NCBI RefSeq assembly: GCF_009931695.1
Contig: NZ_CP048000.1
Location: 1,391,001-1,455,000, forward strand
Direction: 5' to 3'
Source of the DNA: Anaerocolumna sedimenticola
GTDB taxonomy: Bacteria; Bacillota; Clostridia; Lachnospirales; Lachnospiraceae
Length of the DNA stretch: 64,000 nt
Below the pieces are notes generated by a model. That model had not been told where the DNA came from, searched no databases, and saw nothing but the letters and a program-made list of their open reading frames with translations. This document shows, in pieces, positions 1 to 7,517 of the stretch (within the stretch, counting starts at the first letter, position 1; the number at the start of each line of letters is the position of its first letter). A program made the translations under genes and the position numbers.

Positions 1-474
1 ACAGCTTCTTCTGAACCAAAGAAAGAATCGGAAGAGGTTATGACGCCGGATTCCCTGTATTTTGATACGGATGATGGTCTGTTATGGCCGGTAACCGGTA
101 ATATTTTAATGGACTACAGCGTAGACAGGGTTGTTTATTATGAAACATTAGAGCAGTTTCGTGTAAATCCTGCCGTAATTATTGATGCTGAAATTGGTAC
201 TAAGGTACTTAGTGCAGCAAAAGGGGTTATAACAAAGATTACAAAGGAAGATGAAACAGGTACCACCGTAACAGTTTCTCTTGGAAATGGTTTCAGTGTT
301 GTTTATGGTCAGCTTGATGATTTAAATGTTAAAGTAGGGGATATGGTAAAAGAAGGACAGGAAATAGGTGTTGTAGCAAAACCTACTAAATATTTTACAG
401 TAGAAGGCAGCAATCTTTATTTTCAGGTTTTAAAGAATGACAAAACAGTCAATCCTATGCTGTATTTAAGATAA
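1..474 (+). CDS. M23/LytM-fold protein, SpoIIQ-like (5' end outside window)
   Basis: The reading frame is open from base 1, so the start codon lies upstream; the first ATG seen, at 40, is internal. The visible part is a C-terminal LytM (peptidase M23) beta-sheet domain. It runs from LLWPVTGNILMDYS through the glycine-rich GNGFSVVYGQL and VKVGDMVKEGQEIGV strands to NLYFQV, which takes the place of the usual HLHFEV. The histidine and aspartate zinc ligands of active M23 enzymes are absent, so the domain is probably structural. In spore formers the extracytoplasmic LytM protein SpoIIQ has a comparable forespore-side structural role with SpoIIIAH. That assignment is inference from the domain and the clostridial setting, and the N-terminal anchor cannot be checked here. 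A terminator follows closely. Confidence 0.7.
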   Translation, partial: TASSEPKKESEEVMTPDSLYFDTDDGLLWPVTGNILMDYSVDRVVYYETLEQFRVNPAVIIDAEIGTKVLSAAKGVITKITKEDETGTTVTVSLGNGFSVVYGQLDDLNVKVGDMVKEGQEIGVVAKPTKYFTVEGSNLYFQVLKNDKTVNPMLYLR

Positions 475-518
475 ACAACAAGCAAGCTTAACAGCGGTTA
501 ATTAAAAAAACGTTACTA

Positions 519-555
519 AAAGGCTGCCCTCTATGAGATCAGCCTTTTTTATTGT
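519..555 (+). terminator. Rho-independent terminator after the M23 gene
   Basis: Perfect 8-bp stem AAAGGCTG (519-526) with CAGCCTTT (540-547) and a 13-nt loop, followed by a T-run. It lies 45 bases after the M23 stop codon and no gene converges on it. Confidence 0.8.
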
Positions 556-907
556 TTGCCTTTTCCAATCTACAATTAAAGCTATAAAAAAACTCTTTTT
601 GACAGGAACATAACTTATATGGTTGAATATAATAATGTATAAAATGTAAGGGAATAAGAGATACATATCTACAACAATCCGCAACCGAAACTCTTATACC
701 TTATATTTTTCTTTTTTGAAAAGCACTTATTTTATTCGGCTGCTTGACATAGATATGATTAAAAAATGGGTAAACAATGATCTTGTGTCTTGTTTACTCA
801 TTTTAAATTCTTGACGAAAGAGAGACTTAGTTTTAATATAGGATATATATAACTGAAATGAGGTTAACGTAACAGGGGTATTTGTTTTTTAAGGGAGGTT
901 AATAATT
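556..907 (+). promoter_or_regulatory. Intergenic region with promoter for the small gene at 908
   Basis: AT-rich spacer with no convincing gene. A good vegetative-type promoter is visible: TTGACG at 811-816, a 17-base spacer, then TAATAT at 834-839. The leader to the next gene is about 65 nt and ends in a strong AGGGAGGT ribosome site just before 908. Nothing else was recognised. Confidence 0.5.
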
Positions 908-1153
908 ATGTGGTTTTGGAACCGAAGAGAAATATATCATGGTTTTTCTTTAAAAATGCAGGCAGATGTAAGAGATATATTAAAAGCGAACCATATAAAA
1001 TATGATTACAGAATAATTAATTTGAATAATAAGGGGCTTGTAAGAAGCGGTAATTTTGGCATCAATCGCGATTTTTCGATGGAATATTATATTTACGTAT
1101 CAAAAAAGGATTATGAATACGCATCCCACTTGTTAGGGAATCCAATGATCTAA
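908..1153 (+). CDS. Small protein of unknown function (81 aa)
   Basis: The start is well supported: AAGGGAGGT lies 8 bases before the ATG, and a TTGACG/TAATAT promoter lies upstream. The protein is soluble, begins WFWNRREIYHGFS and ends with YYIYVSKKDYEYASHLLG. That tail resembles the valine/aspartate-alanine-leucine end of small DUF2007-like putative signal-transducing proteins. The resemblance is weak, and no catalytic or binding residues are obvious. It stands alone between a terminator and the GDPD gene 97 bases downstream. A function is not proposed. Confidence 0.6.
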   Translation: MWFWNRREIYHGFSLKMQADVRDILKANHIKYDYRIINLNNKGLVRSGNFGINRDFSMEYYIYVSKKDYEYASHLLGNPMI

Positions 1154-1249
1154 ACTGATATTCAATAGACAGCTTGGTCCATTTCTATATTTTATTATAT
1201 TGATTTACATAATAAAAAGTATTAGAATGATAAGAAAAGGACTTAAATT

Positions 1250-3223
1250 ATGCTGCATAATCGAGAACGAAAAAGTAATAGAATATTTAATAATAGAAGA
1301 ATTTTTACAAATACCCTTAAGTTATTAGTTCAGCATAGCATTTCACTGTTTTTCGGCCAAGGTTTATTAATTGGTTTATCTATATTGCTGTTAACTCCGT
1401 TTATTTCATTACTATACCGTTTAGCACTATCTTTAACAGGCTACAGTTATGTAACCATAAAGAACTTCGGTTATTTTTTATTAAATCCCCTTATTTTGAT
1501 TTTATTAATATTTTTGTTTGCTGTAATAGGGGTATTTTTATTATTGGAGGCCTGTTATCTCATTACATTTTTTACACTGATTGAAAATGATGAAAAACCA
1601 TATCAATTCAGAGTATTGCTTTTATCATATAAAAAACTTCTTTTTATATTCATCCGAAGAAAATTTACTTTACTGCCGATGGTGTGGTTTATTACACTGT
1701 TATCAAATCTTCCTCTTTTTATTTTTGTTATGAAAAGAGTCCGGTTTATTCGTTTTTTAGCTGATAATATATGGGATAAACCTTTAGCCGTACCAGTGGC
1801 AGTAATTATAATCGCTGTTCTTAGCTGGTTTATGATACGGAGGTTGTTTTTATTTTTATATTCTTTAATTGAGGGTAAATTTTCTGCTAATTCCCGGAGG
1901 GATAAAAGGAAATTAAGCAGAGATAATGAAAATAAAGAGAATAAAGTTAATAAAGAAAACAATAAAGATGATGCAAATCAGTTTGATTTAGAAACAGACA
2001 GTAGATATTGTGATTCCATAAATCAGGGTTATATGAAAAAAACCAAGTCTTTTCGTACCTTGATGTATTTCTTAATTTGGAATATTGGTATTGGTTTTGC
2101 AGTTTTAGCATTATTTATTTTTACAATGGCAATTACCGCAATATTTATTAGTGGAATACCGGATAAGAGTCTGGCGTTTGCAACTTTTCTGACAATGATA
2201 GATAAGATGAACGGCTATTTTATCGTAGGGATCTTTGCTATAAATACAACAGCTAATTTTGCACTTTTCACCCATTTGTTTTTTCAATATAAGCTGGAAT
2301 TAAACGAAAATATAAATATTGATCATTCTGCGGATTATATTGTAATCCGTGTTGGATCATATAAAACGGTAATTCAGGTTACGATTGCTATATTTATACT
2401 GGTTAATTTTTATTTCTTTTTTGATATTATCAGAAACGGTTCACCACTGGATTATATGAATCTGGATATGATCAAGGTCACGTCTCACAGGGGATTTTCC
2501 GGAGATGTTCCTGAAAATACGTTGCCGGCAATTGAAAAAGCGATTGAGGAGCAGGCAGACTTTATTGAGGTTGATGTCAGAATGACAAAAGACGGAGAAT
2601 TGGTTTTACTTCATGACAGTAACTTAAAACGGACTACCGGCTTAAATAAGAATATCTGGGATGTTAATTATTCAGATTTATCTTCTCTGGATGCAGGAAG
2701 CTGGAAAAATAAAGTTTATATCGGTACACCTATTCCCACCTTAGGGGAAGTATTTGACTTATGCAAAGGAAAAGTCAACTTAAACCTTGATTTAAAGTTC
2801 CACACGAATAAGGAAGAGCTGGAGGATAAGGTGGTAGCCTTAATCGAGGAATATGAAATGGAATGGCAGTGTGTCATCAGCTCAACCAATCTCCCAACTC
2901 TGGAAAAGGTAAAACTTTTGGATCCGGATATTCGTACCGGTTATATAACTTATCAAATATACCGTGGATATTTAGCAGATGATATTATTGATTTCTTTAG
3001 TATAAGATCCAATCTCGTTACCAAAACTGTAAGCAGTGAAGTACATAAGTCCGGTAAAGAAATACATGTATGGACGGTTAATTCTAAAAATGAACTGGAG
3101 AGAATGAAACGACTTGGTGTTGATAATGTAATTACCGACGATCCATCCTATGCAAAAGAAGTATTATATCAGGAAGAGTCGAACCGCTTTTTAATCACGC
3201 TATTAAAGATAATGATGGAGTAA
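1250..3223 (+). CDS. Membrane-anchored glycerophosphodiester phosphodiesterase
   Basis: Predicted to hydrolyse glycerophosphodiesters to glycerol-3-phosphate and an alcohol at the membrane. The first 400 or so residues form several hydrophobic segments, typical of the GDPD membrane domain found in Firmicutes. They are interrupted near residues 210-260 by a highly charged Lys/Asn/Glu/Asp-rich linker. The catalytic TIM-barrel domain then starts at SHRGFSGDVPENT. The family active-site residues are all present: His413-Arg414, Glu440 and Asp442 in IEVDVR, and His455-Asp456 in LLHD. It ends with the expected VWTVN and VDNVITDDP elements, so the enzyme looks complete. Length (657 aa) fits the two-domain form. 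It is probably monocistronic, with the next genes convergent and only 24 bases away. Confidence 0.92.
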   Translation: MLHNRERKSNRIFNNRRIFTNTLKLLVQHSISLFFGQGLLIGLSILLLTPFISLLYRLALSLTGYSYVTIKNFGYFLLNPLILILLIFLFAVIGVFLLLEACYLITFFTLIENDEKPYQFRVLLLSYKKLLFIFIRRKFTLLPMVWFITLLSNLPLFIFVMKRVRFIRFLADNIWDKPLAVPVAVIIIAVLSWFMIRRLFLFLYSLIEGKFSANSRRDKRKLSRDNENKENKVNKENNKDDANQFDLETDSRYCDSINQGYMKKTKSFRTLMYFLIWNIGIGFAVLALFIFTMAITAIFISGIPDKSLAFATFLTMIDKMNGYFIVGIFAINTTANFALFTHLFFQYKLELNENINIDHSADYIVIRVGSYKTVIQVTIAIFILVNFYFFFDIIRNGSPLDYMNLDMIKVTSHRGFSGDVPENTLPAIEKAIEEQADFIEVDVRMTKDGELVLLHDSNLKRTTGLNKNIWDVNYSDLSSLDAGSWKNKVYIGTPIPTLGEVFDLCKGKVNLNLDLKFHTNKEELEDKVVALIEEYEMEWQCVISSTNLPTLEKVKLLDPDIRTGYITYQIYRGYLADDIIDFFSIRSNLVTKTVSSEVHKSGKEIHVWTVNSKNELERMKRLGVDNVITDDPSYAKEVLYQEESNRFLITLLKIMME

Positions 3224-3247
3224 ACACATAACAGAACCCAGTAAATA

Positions 3248-4093
3248 TTAAGCGGCTTTGCGTTTGTAAGCCCTCATTGCGACAAGATACGCGACAATTG
3301 CAATGCCCAAACACCAAACGAGCGCGATCCAAATGTCATTACCGACAGGCTGCCCGGTGAGCAGAGAACGTGTCGCATCAACGATGGAGGTGACGGGTTG
3401 GTTTTCGGCAAAAGCGCGAACAGGTGCCGGCATAGAAGCGGTTGGTACAAAGGCCGAGCTAATAAATGGCAGGAAGAGAAGAGGATAGGAAAACGCTTCA
3501 TCCAGATACTGTGTAGTCAGAAATACCGTCGTGCCATTATTAGCAAGCTCTTTGACAGTCTTCCAAACCTCAATGCGCGCCTCGGGGTCAAGCCCGGTGG
3601 TCGGTTCGTCGAGGAAAATGAGCTGCGGTTTTCCTACCAGGCTCATGGGTATGTCGAGTCTGCGGCGCATACCGCCCGAATAGGTGGAAACTCTGCGGCT
3701 TCCGGCATCGGTCAGGCCGAAGCGTTTCAGTAAATCATCCGCGACCTGCCGGGGATTTATGAGGTGGCGCAGCTTGGCAATCATAATGAGGTTTTCCCGC
3801 CCGGTCAAGATCTCGTCAACAGCGGCGAATTGCCCGGTCAGACTAATCGACTGACGCACATAATCGGGCTTTGCCACAACGTCAAAACCGCCTACGGCGG
3901 CAGTTCCGTTATCCGGTTTCAGCAGCGTGGTTAGAATTTTGACAATCGTTGTTTTGCCCGCACCGTTGGAACCGAGCAAGGCGAAAATACTGCCTTTTTT
4001 TACCTCAAAATCCACGACCTTTAGAACCAGAAGTTTCTTGTAGGACTTTTGCAGTCCTTTCACTTCAATTGCTTTGTTTTGCATATTCTTCAC
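3248..4093 (-). CDS. In-frame fusion of a truncated ABC ATPase (DrrA type) to a permease tail (DrrB type)
   Basis: Residues 1-200 are a drug-export-type ABC ATPase: Walker A GSNGAGKTT, Q-loop, signature YSGGMRRRLD, Walker B LIFLDEPTTGLDPEAR and switch-region TTQYLDEA. Directly after this (residue 200/201, about 3493/3494) the sequence becomes FSYPLLFLPFISSAFVPTASMP and continues as the last ATPase-unrelated 80 residues of a DrrB/ABC-2 permease, with one or two membrane segments. The C-terminal part of the ATPase and most of the permease are missing. This fits a deletion of about 1-1.5 kb between two neighbouring genes that kept the frame. The product probably cannot export anything. It is the last gene of a PadR/pentapeptide operon and is visibly richer in G+C than its surroundings. 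Confidence 0.85.
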   Translation of the reverse strand: MKNMQNKAIEVKGLQKSYKKLLVLKVVDFEVKKGSIFALLGSNGAGKTTIVKILTTLLKPDNGTAAVGGFDVVAKPDYVRQSISLTGQFAAVDEILTGRENLIMIAKLRHLINPRQVADDLLKRFGLTDAGSRRVSTYSGGMRRRLDIPMSLVGKPQLIFLDEPTTGLDPEARIEVWKTVKELANNGTTVFLTTQYLDEAFSYPLLFLPFISSAFVPTASMPAPVRAFAENQPVTSIVDATRSLLTGQPVGNDIWIALVWCLGIAIVAYLVAMRAYKRKAA

Positions 4094-4124
4094 TCCTTAT
4101 ATGCTGGTGCAAAGCCAGACAAAA

Positions 4125-4991
4125 TTAAATGATGGTAACCTTTGACAAATCGGCCGCCATGCCTTTGAGTAAAGCGTAGGTCAGCTTATCCATCATGGCT
4201 CCGTCAAAGCAGATGGTTTTGATGGCACGGTAATATTTTTTAGTCAAGGCATACGGTGCACGGAAAGATACATTCTTGAGTGTAGCGTCCCTAAAAGTAA
4301 CGTTGTTCAGTGCCGCATTGTCAAACTTGACGCCAATAAAGGTCTGCCCATCCAGGCACATTCCCGTCAGGTCGGAATATTTGAAGTCTACCCCGTTGAA
4401 GATACATCCTTTAAAGGTCGTTTTTCTAAGGTCGGTCATGGTTAGCTTGACATCAGTTAGATTTACACCTGTGAATTTTGTCCCGATTAGCCCCGACATG
4501 CTGAAGTTGGTGCGTACAAGGTTGGATTTGTTGAAGCTTGCATCCGTAAGGTCGAGGGTAGAGAGATTGCAGTCAGTTAGATTTGCGCCGTCAAAATTAG
4601 CTTCACGTACATCGCTGCTCTTAAATGAGCTGCCGGTCAGATCTGCACCCGAAAAGTCGGAGCCGCGCAGTGCGCTCGCTGTAAATTTTCCGTTGCGCGC
4701 GATAACACCGGCGAAGTCACTCTTTGGCAGATTACTTGCACTTAAGTTTATCAATACCTGACTTTCCGGGGAGCGGGAGAGGTTTGCAACATCCTGTACT
4801 GTTTGCTCAATGTCGCCAATGCTGTCGATGGTCATCTGAAAAGCCGTTTCATCATCTTTGCCTTCGGCCCTAAGTTCATTAAAGCGTTCCTGTAAATCTA
4901 AGAGTAGATCAGCCTTTAGTTCGGCGGCACTTTTCACCCCATCGTAAGGTGCAAAAACGACATTCAAATAATTTATTAATTTCTCATTCAT
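4125..4991 (-). CDS. Pentapeptide-repeat protein
   Basis: The first 75 residues are a helical acidic head (FNELRAEGKDDETAFQMTIDSIGDI) resembling the amphipathic start domains seen in PadR-associated membrane or anti-sigma-like proteins. Residues about 85-255 are tandem pentapeptide repeats of the A(D/N)LxX type (SDFSGADLTGSSF, ANFDGANLTDCNL and so on), which fold into a right-handed quadrilateral beta-helix. Some such proteins mimic DNA and protect gyrase, but many have no known role, so none is assigned. It starts 12 bases after PadR and is followed by the ABC fusion gene, so the three probably form one transcript. PadR-pentapeptide-DrrAB cassettes suggest a stress or drug-inducible unit. 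Confidence 0.85.
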   Translation of the reverse strand: MNEKLINYLNVVFAPYDGVKSAAELKADLLLDLQERFNELRAEGKDDETAFQMTIDSIGDIEQTVQDVANLSRSPESQVLINLSASNLPKSDFAGVIARNGKFTASALRGSDFSGADLTGSSFKSSDVREANFDGANLTDCNLSTLDLTDASFNKSNLVRTNFSMSGLIGTKFTGVNLTDVKLTMTDLRKTTFKGCIFNGVDFKYSDLTGMCLDGQTFIGVKFDNAALNNVTFRDATLKNVSFRAPYALTKKYYRAIKTICFDGAMMDKLTYALLKGMAADLSKVTII

Positions 4992-5003
4992 ATCATCATC
5001 TCC

Positions 5004-5333
5004 TTATAATAAGTTATCAAGTACGCGCTTTGCGTATTCCCAATTGTCTTTGTTACTTGTATAAGTAGCTTTCCCTTTTTCGGTAATCCTAAAATACTTG
5101 CGCCGTCCGCCCTGAGATTCATCACCCCAATACCACTCAATATCACCGTCTGCCTCAAGCCGTCTGACACTGGAGTACATCGTAGCTTCCTTTAATTCAT
5201 ATTCGCCGCCTGAGCGTTCCGCAATCAGTTTGACAATTTCGTAACCATAACGGTCAGCTTCGGATAATAGCCTTAAAATCATTGTATCGGTATGCCCGCG
5301 CAACAGGTCAGATGTAATCTTATTCTCACTCAT
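5004..5333 (-). CDS. PadR-family transcriptional regulator
   Basis: A 109-residue winged-helix protein with the PadR hallmarks: LLRGHTDTMILRLLSEADRYGYEIVKLI, then LKEATMYSSVRRLEADGDIEWYWG and the GGRRKYFRITEKGK wing. These proteins normally bind a palindrome in their own promoter and release it when a phenolic or drug ligand binds the C-terminal dimerisation helix. It is the first gene of the three-gene cassette. The start is supported by ATGGAGGTG 8 bases upstream and by a near-consensus promoter immediately before it. It very likely represses itself and the downstream pentapeptide and ABC genes. Confidence 0.93.
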   Translation of the reverse strand: MSENKITSDLLRGHTDTMILRLLSEADRYGYEIVKLIAERSGGEYELKEATMYSSVRRLEADGDIEWYWGDESQGGRRKYFRITEKGKATYTSNKDNWEYAKRVLDNLL

Positions 5334-5353
5334 ATTAACACCTCCATATTGGC

Positions 5354-5382
5354 ATTATATATCATACTACTGTGACTGTCAA
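5354..5382 (-). promoter_or_regulatory. Promoter of the padR cassette
   Basis: On the minus strand: TTGACA (5382-5377), a 17-base spacer, then TATAAT (5359-5354), both perfect consensus hexamers. The leader to the padR start at 5333 would be only about 15 nt. The remaining space up to the hnd operon end (about 5390-5580) holds nothing recognised. Confidence 0.8.
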
Positions 5383-5578
5383 TGTAATATTTTAAATATA
5401 TTAGTTTGATAGTAAAACATGACAGGTAAAATATATTTTAATTTATACCAAACAGTTGATGTTATATCATTCGGATAAGGGAAGACAGAAGAAGCGTGCG
5501 GTCTTTGATTCAAACAGAATGGACGTTTTCAGCTTTTTAAGGATAAATCTAATATCAGAAAGAATTAGAGATTAAGAA

Positions 5579-5672
5579 ACCGAATGAAACACCTTTTGGG
5601 AGTTTCTTCGGTTCGCGTGCGCGTTGGAATTATTGCAAGCAAGCTAGCTTATTCTCACTTTGCTTTCGCGGA
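5579..5672. repeat. Dispersed intergenic repeat, copy A
   Basis: This 94-bp segment matches, in inverted orientation, 26935-27028 with about 12 differences by eye. Its first 35 bases also match 37870-37904. The start can fold as a hairpin, GAAAC..GTTTC, with an inner CCT/GGG stem where the other copies have CGC/GCG. The second half contains GCAAGCAAGCT and TCTCACTT blocks and ends in CTTTCGCGG. It carries no ORF and lies just beyond the hnd terminator. Confidence 0.75.
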
Positions 5673-5712
5673 AATAAAAGAAAAGTCCAGGGTGTTTTCC
5701 CTGGACTTCAAT
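5673..5712 (-). terminator. Terminator of the hnd operon
   Basis: Perfect 10-bp stem AAGTCCAGGG (5683-5692) with CCCTGGACTT (5699-5708) and a 6-nt loop. Read on the minus strand it is followed by TTTTCTTTTA. It lies about 30 bases after the hndD stop codon. Confidence 0.85.
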
Positions 5713-5741
5713 AGTCTTAAAAGACTTTTTCATTTATAAGA

Positions 5742-7484
5742 TTAGTTTACACTTCTTTTTACATAAGTTGTATGAAGAACTTCATGAGCCTTATGGCTGC
5801 CCGGTTTACCGAAGTAAGTGCTGTATAATTCTTTTATAGCAGGATTTTCGTGGGATTTTCTATATGGCATGGAAGAATCCAAATCATAGAGAACTTTCGC
5901 ACGAAGAGATCTGATATCATTGAAGTTACGAACACTTGCAGGTACCTGAGGCATACCGCCGCCGTTTACACAGCCGCCGGGGCATCCCATGATTTCAATG
6001 AAGTGATATTCTGCTTCGCCGGATTTCACTTTGTTAAGAAGTTCATTTGCATTCTTAAGACCGGAAGCAACAGCAACTTTAACATCCATACCTGCTACAT
6101 TGTAAGTAGATTCCTTAATTCCCTCAATACCTCTGACTTCTTTAAAGTCTAAGCTCTTTAATTCTTCACCGGTTAAGGTTTCTACTGCAGTACGAAGTGC
6201 CGCTTCCATAACACCGCCGGTTGCACCAAAGATAACACCTGCTCCGGTTGACATTCCGAGAGGAGAATCAAATTCTTCGTCCGGAAGAGAAGTGAAATTA
6301 ATACCAGCACGTTCAATCATCCTTGCAAGTTCTCTTACGGTAAGAGCGATATCTACGTCCGGAAGACCTGCTGCATCCTGATCGTCACGGCCAACTTCAA
6401 ACTTCTTAGCGGTACATGGCATGATACTCACCATTACGATATCTTTCGGGTCAATGCCCATTTTTTCAGCGTAATAAGTCTTAGTAGTAGCACCGAACAT
6501 CTGCTGAGGGGATTTACAGCTGGAAAGGTTCTCTGTCATATCAGGGAAATAGTGTTCACAATATTTAACCCATCCTGGTGAACAGGAAGTGATTAAAGGT
6601 AATACACCGCCGTTTTGAACTCTGTCTAAGAATTCATGAGCTTCTTCCATAATTGTTAAATCAGCTGCAAAATCAGTATCAAATACTCTGTCAAAACCTA
6701 AACGGCGAAGAGCAGCAACCATTTTGCCTTCCACGTTGGTACCAATGGGAAGACCGAAAGGTTCACCAAGGCCTGCACGAACGGATGGAGCTGTCTGTAC
6801 AACAACGTGTTTGGTTGGATCTGCAATAGCTTTAAATACTTCGTCCGTATTGTCTTTTTCGGAAAGAGCTCCGGTAGGACATACGGCGATACACTGACCG
6901 CAGGATACACAGCTGGTTTCACCAAGTCCCATATCAAATGCAGATGCAATGGTTGTTTTAAATCCACGTTCATTCGGTCCGATTACACCGACAGCCTGAA
7001 CTTTTTCGCAAACTGCGGAGCAGCGTCTGCAAAGGATACATTTATTGTTATCACGGTACATATGAGCAGCTGTATAATCAATCTCATATTGATTCGTTTC
7101 GCCGTCATATAAACTTTCATTTTCAACCTTAAGGTCTTTGCTTAACTTCTGTAATTCGCAGTTACCGCTTCTTACGCAAGATAAGCATTTTCTATCATGA
7201 TCAGAAAGGATTAACTCTAAAGTTTTCTTTCTAGAATCTAATACTTTAGGTGTGTTGGTCCATACCTCCATACCTTCGTTAATCGGATATACGCAGGATG
7301 CCACAAGACTTCTTGCACCTTTCACCTCTACAACACATATACGACAGGCACCAATCTCATTAATTTCTTTTAAATAACAAAGAGTAGGAATGTCGATGTG
7401 TGCTATTCTGGCAGCTTCAAGAATTGTAGAACCCTTTGGTGCAGCTACGTCTACACCGTTTATTTTAATATTTACGGTTTCCAT
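5742..7484 (-). CDS. hndD: [FeFe] hydrogenase catalytic subunit, NAD(P)-linked (HndD type)
   Basis: Catalytic H2-evolving or H2-oxidising subunit of a cytoplasmic multimeric hydrogenase. In order it has an N-terminal [2Fe-2S] plug domain (DIPTLCYLKEINEIGACRIC), a His-Cys [4Fe-4S] site (CLSCVRSGNC), two [4Fe-4S] ferredoxin motifs (CILCRRCSAVCEK, CVSCGQCIAVCP) and the H-cluster domain. The H-cluster loops are TSCSPGW (about residue 300), MPCTAKKFE (about 355) and IMGCPGGCVNGGG (about 498), followed by the small-subunit-like tail. Length (580 aa) is standard. ATG at 7484 is preferred over an upstream in-frame ATG because AAGGAGG precedes it. It is the last gene of hndA-ATPase-hndBCD and probably works with them in electron bifurcation or NAD(P)H oxidation. 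Which cofactor is used cannot be told from sequence. Confidence 0.95.
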   Translation of the reverse strand: METVNIKINGVDVAAPKGSTILEAARIAHIDIPTLCYLKEINEIGACRICVVEVKGARSLVASCVYPINEGMEVWTNTPKVLDSRKKTLELILSDHDRKCLSCVRSGNCELQKLSKDLKVENESLYDGETNQYEIDYTAAHMYRDNNKCILCRRCSAVCEKVQAVGVIGPNERGFKTTIASAFDMGLGETSCVSCGQCIAVCPTGALSEKDNTDEVFKAIADPTKHVVVQTAPSVRAGLGEPFGLPIGTNVEGKMVAALRRLGFDRVFDTDFAADLTIMEEAHEFLDRVQNGGVLPLITSCSPGWVKYCEHYFPDMTENLSSCKSPQQMFGATTKTYYAEKMGIDPKDIVMVSIMPCTAKKFEVGRDDQDAAGLPDVDIALTVRELARMIERAGINFTSLPDEEFDSPLGMSTGAGVIFGATGGVMEAALRTAVETLTGEELKSLDFKEVRGIEGIKESTYNVAGMDVKVAVASGLKNANELLNKVKSGEAEYHFIEIMGCPGGCVNGGGMPQVPASVRNFNDIRSLRAKVLYDLDSSMPYRKSHENPAIKELYSTYFGKPGSHKAHEVLHTTYVKRSVN

Positions 7485-7517
7485 TATTGTCCTCCTTAAA
7501 GAAATAATCAATTGGTG

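Noticed and set aside
502..684. Minus-strand 60-residue frame
   Set aside because: Overlaps the terminator, has no ribosome site and no recognisable product.
6698..6973. Frames inside the hnd genes on either strand
   Set aside because: Shadows of strongly supported hydrogenase genes.
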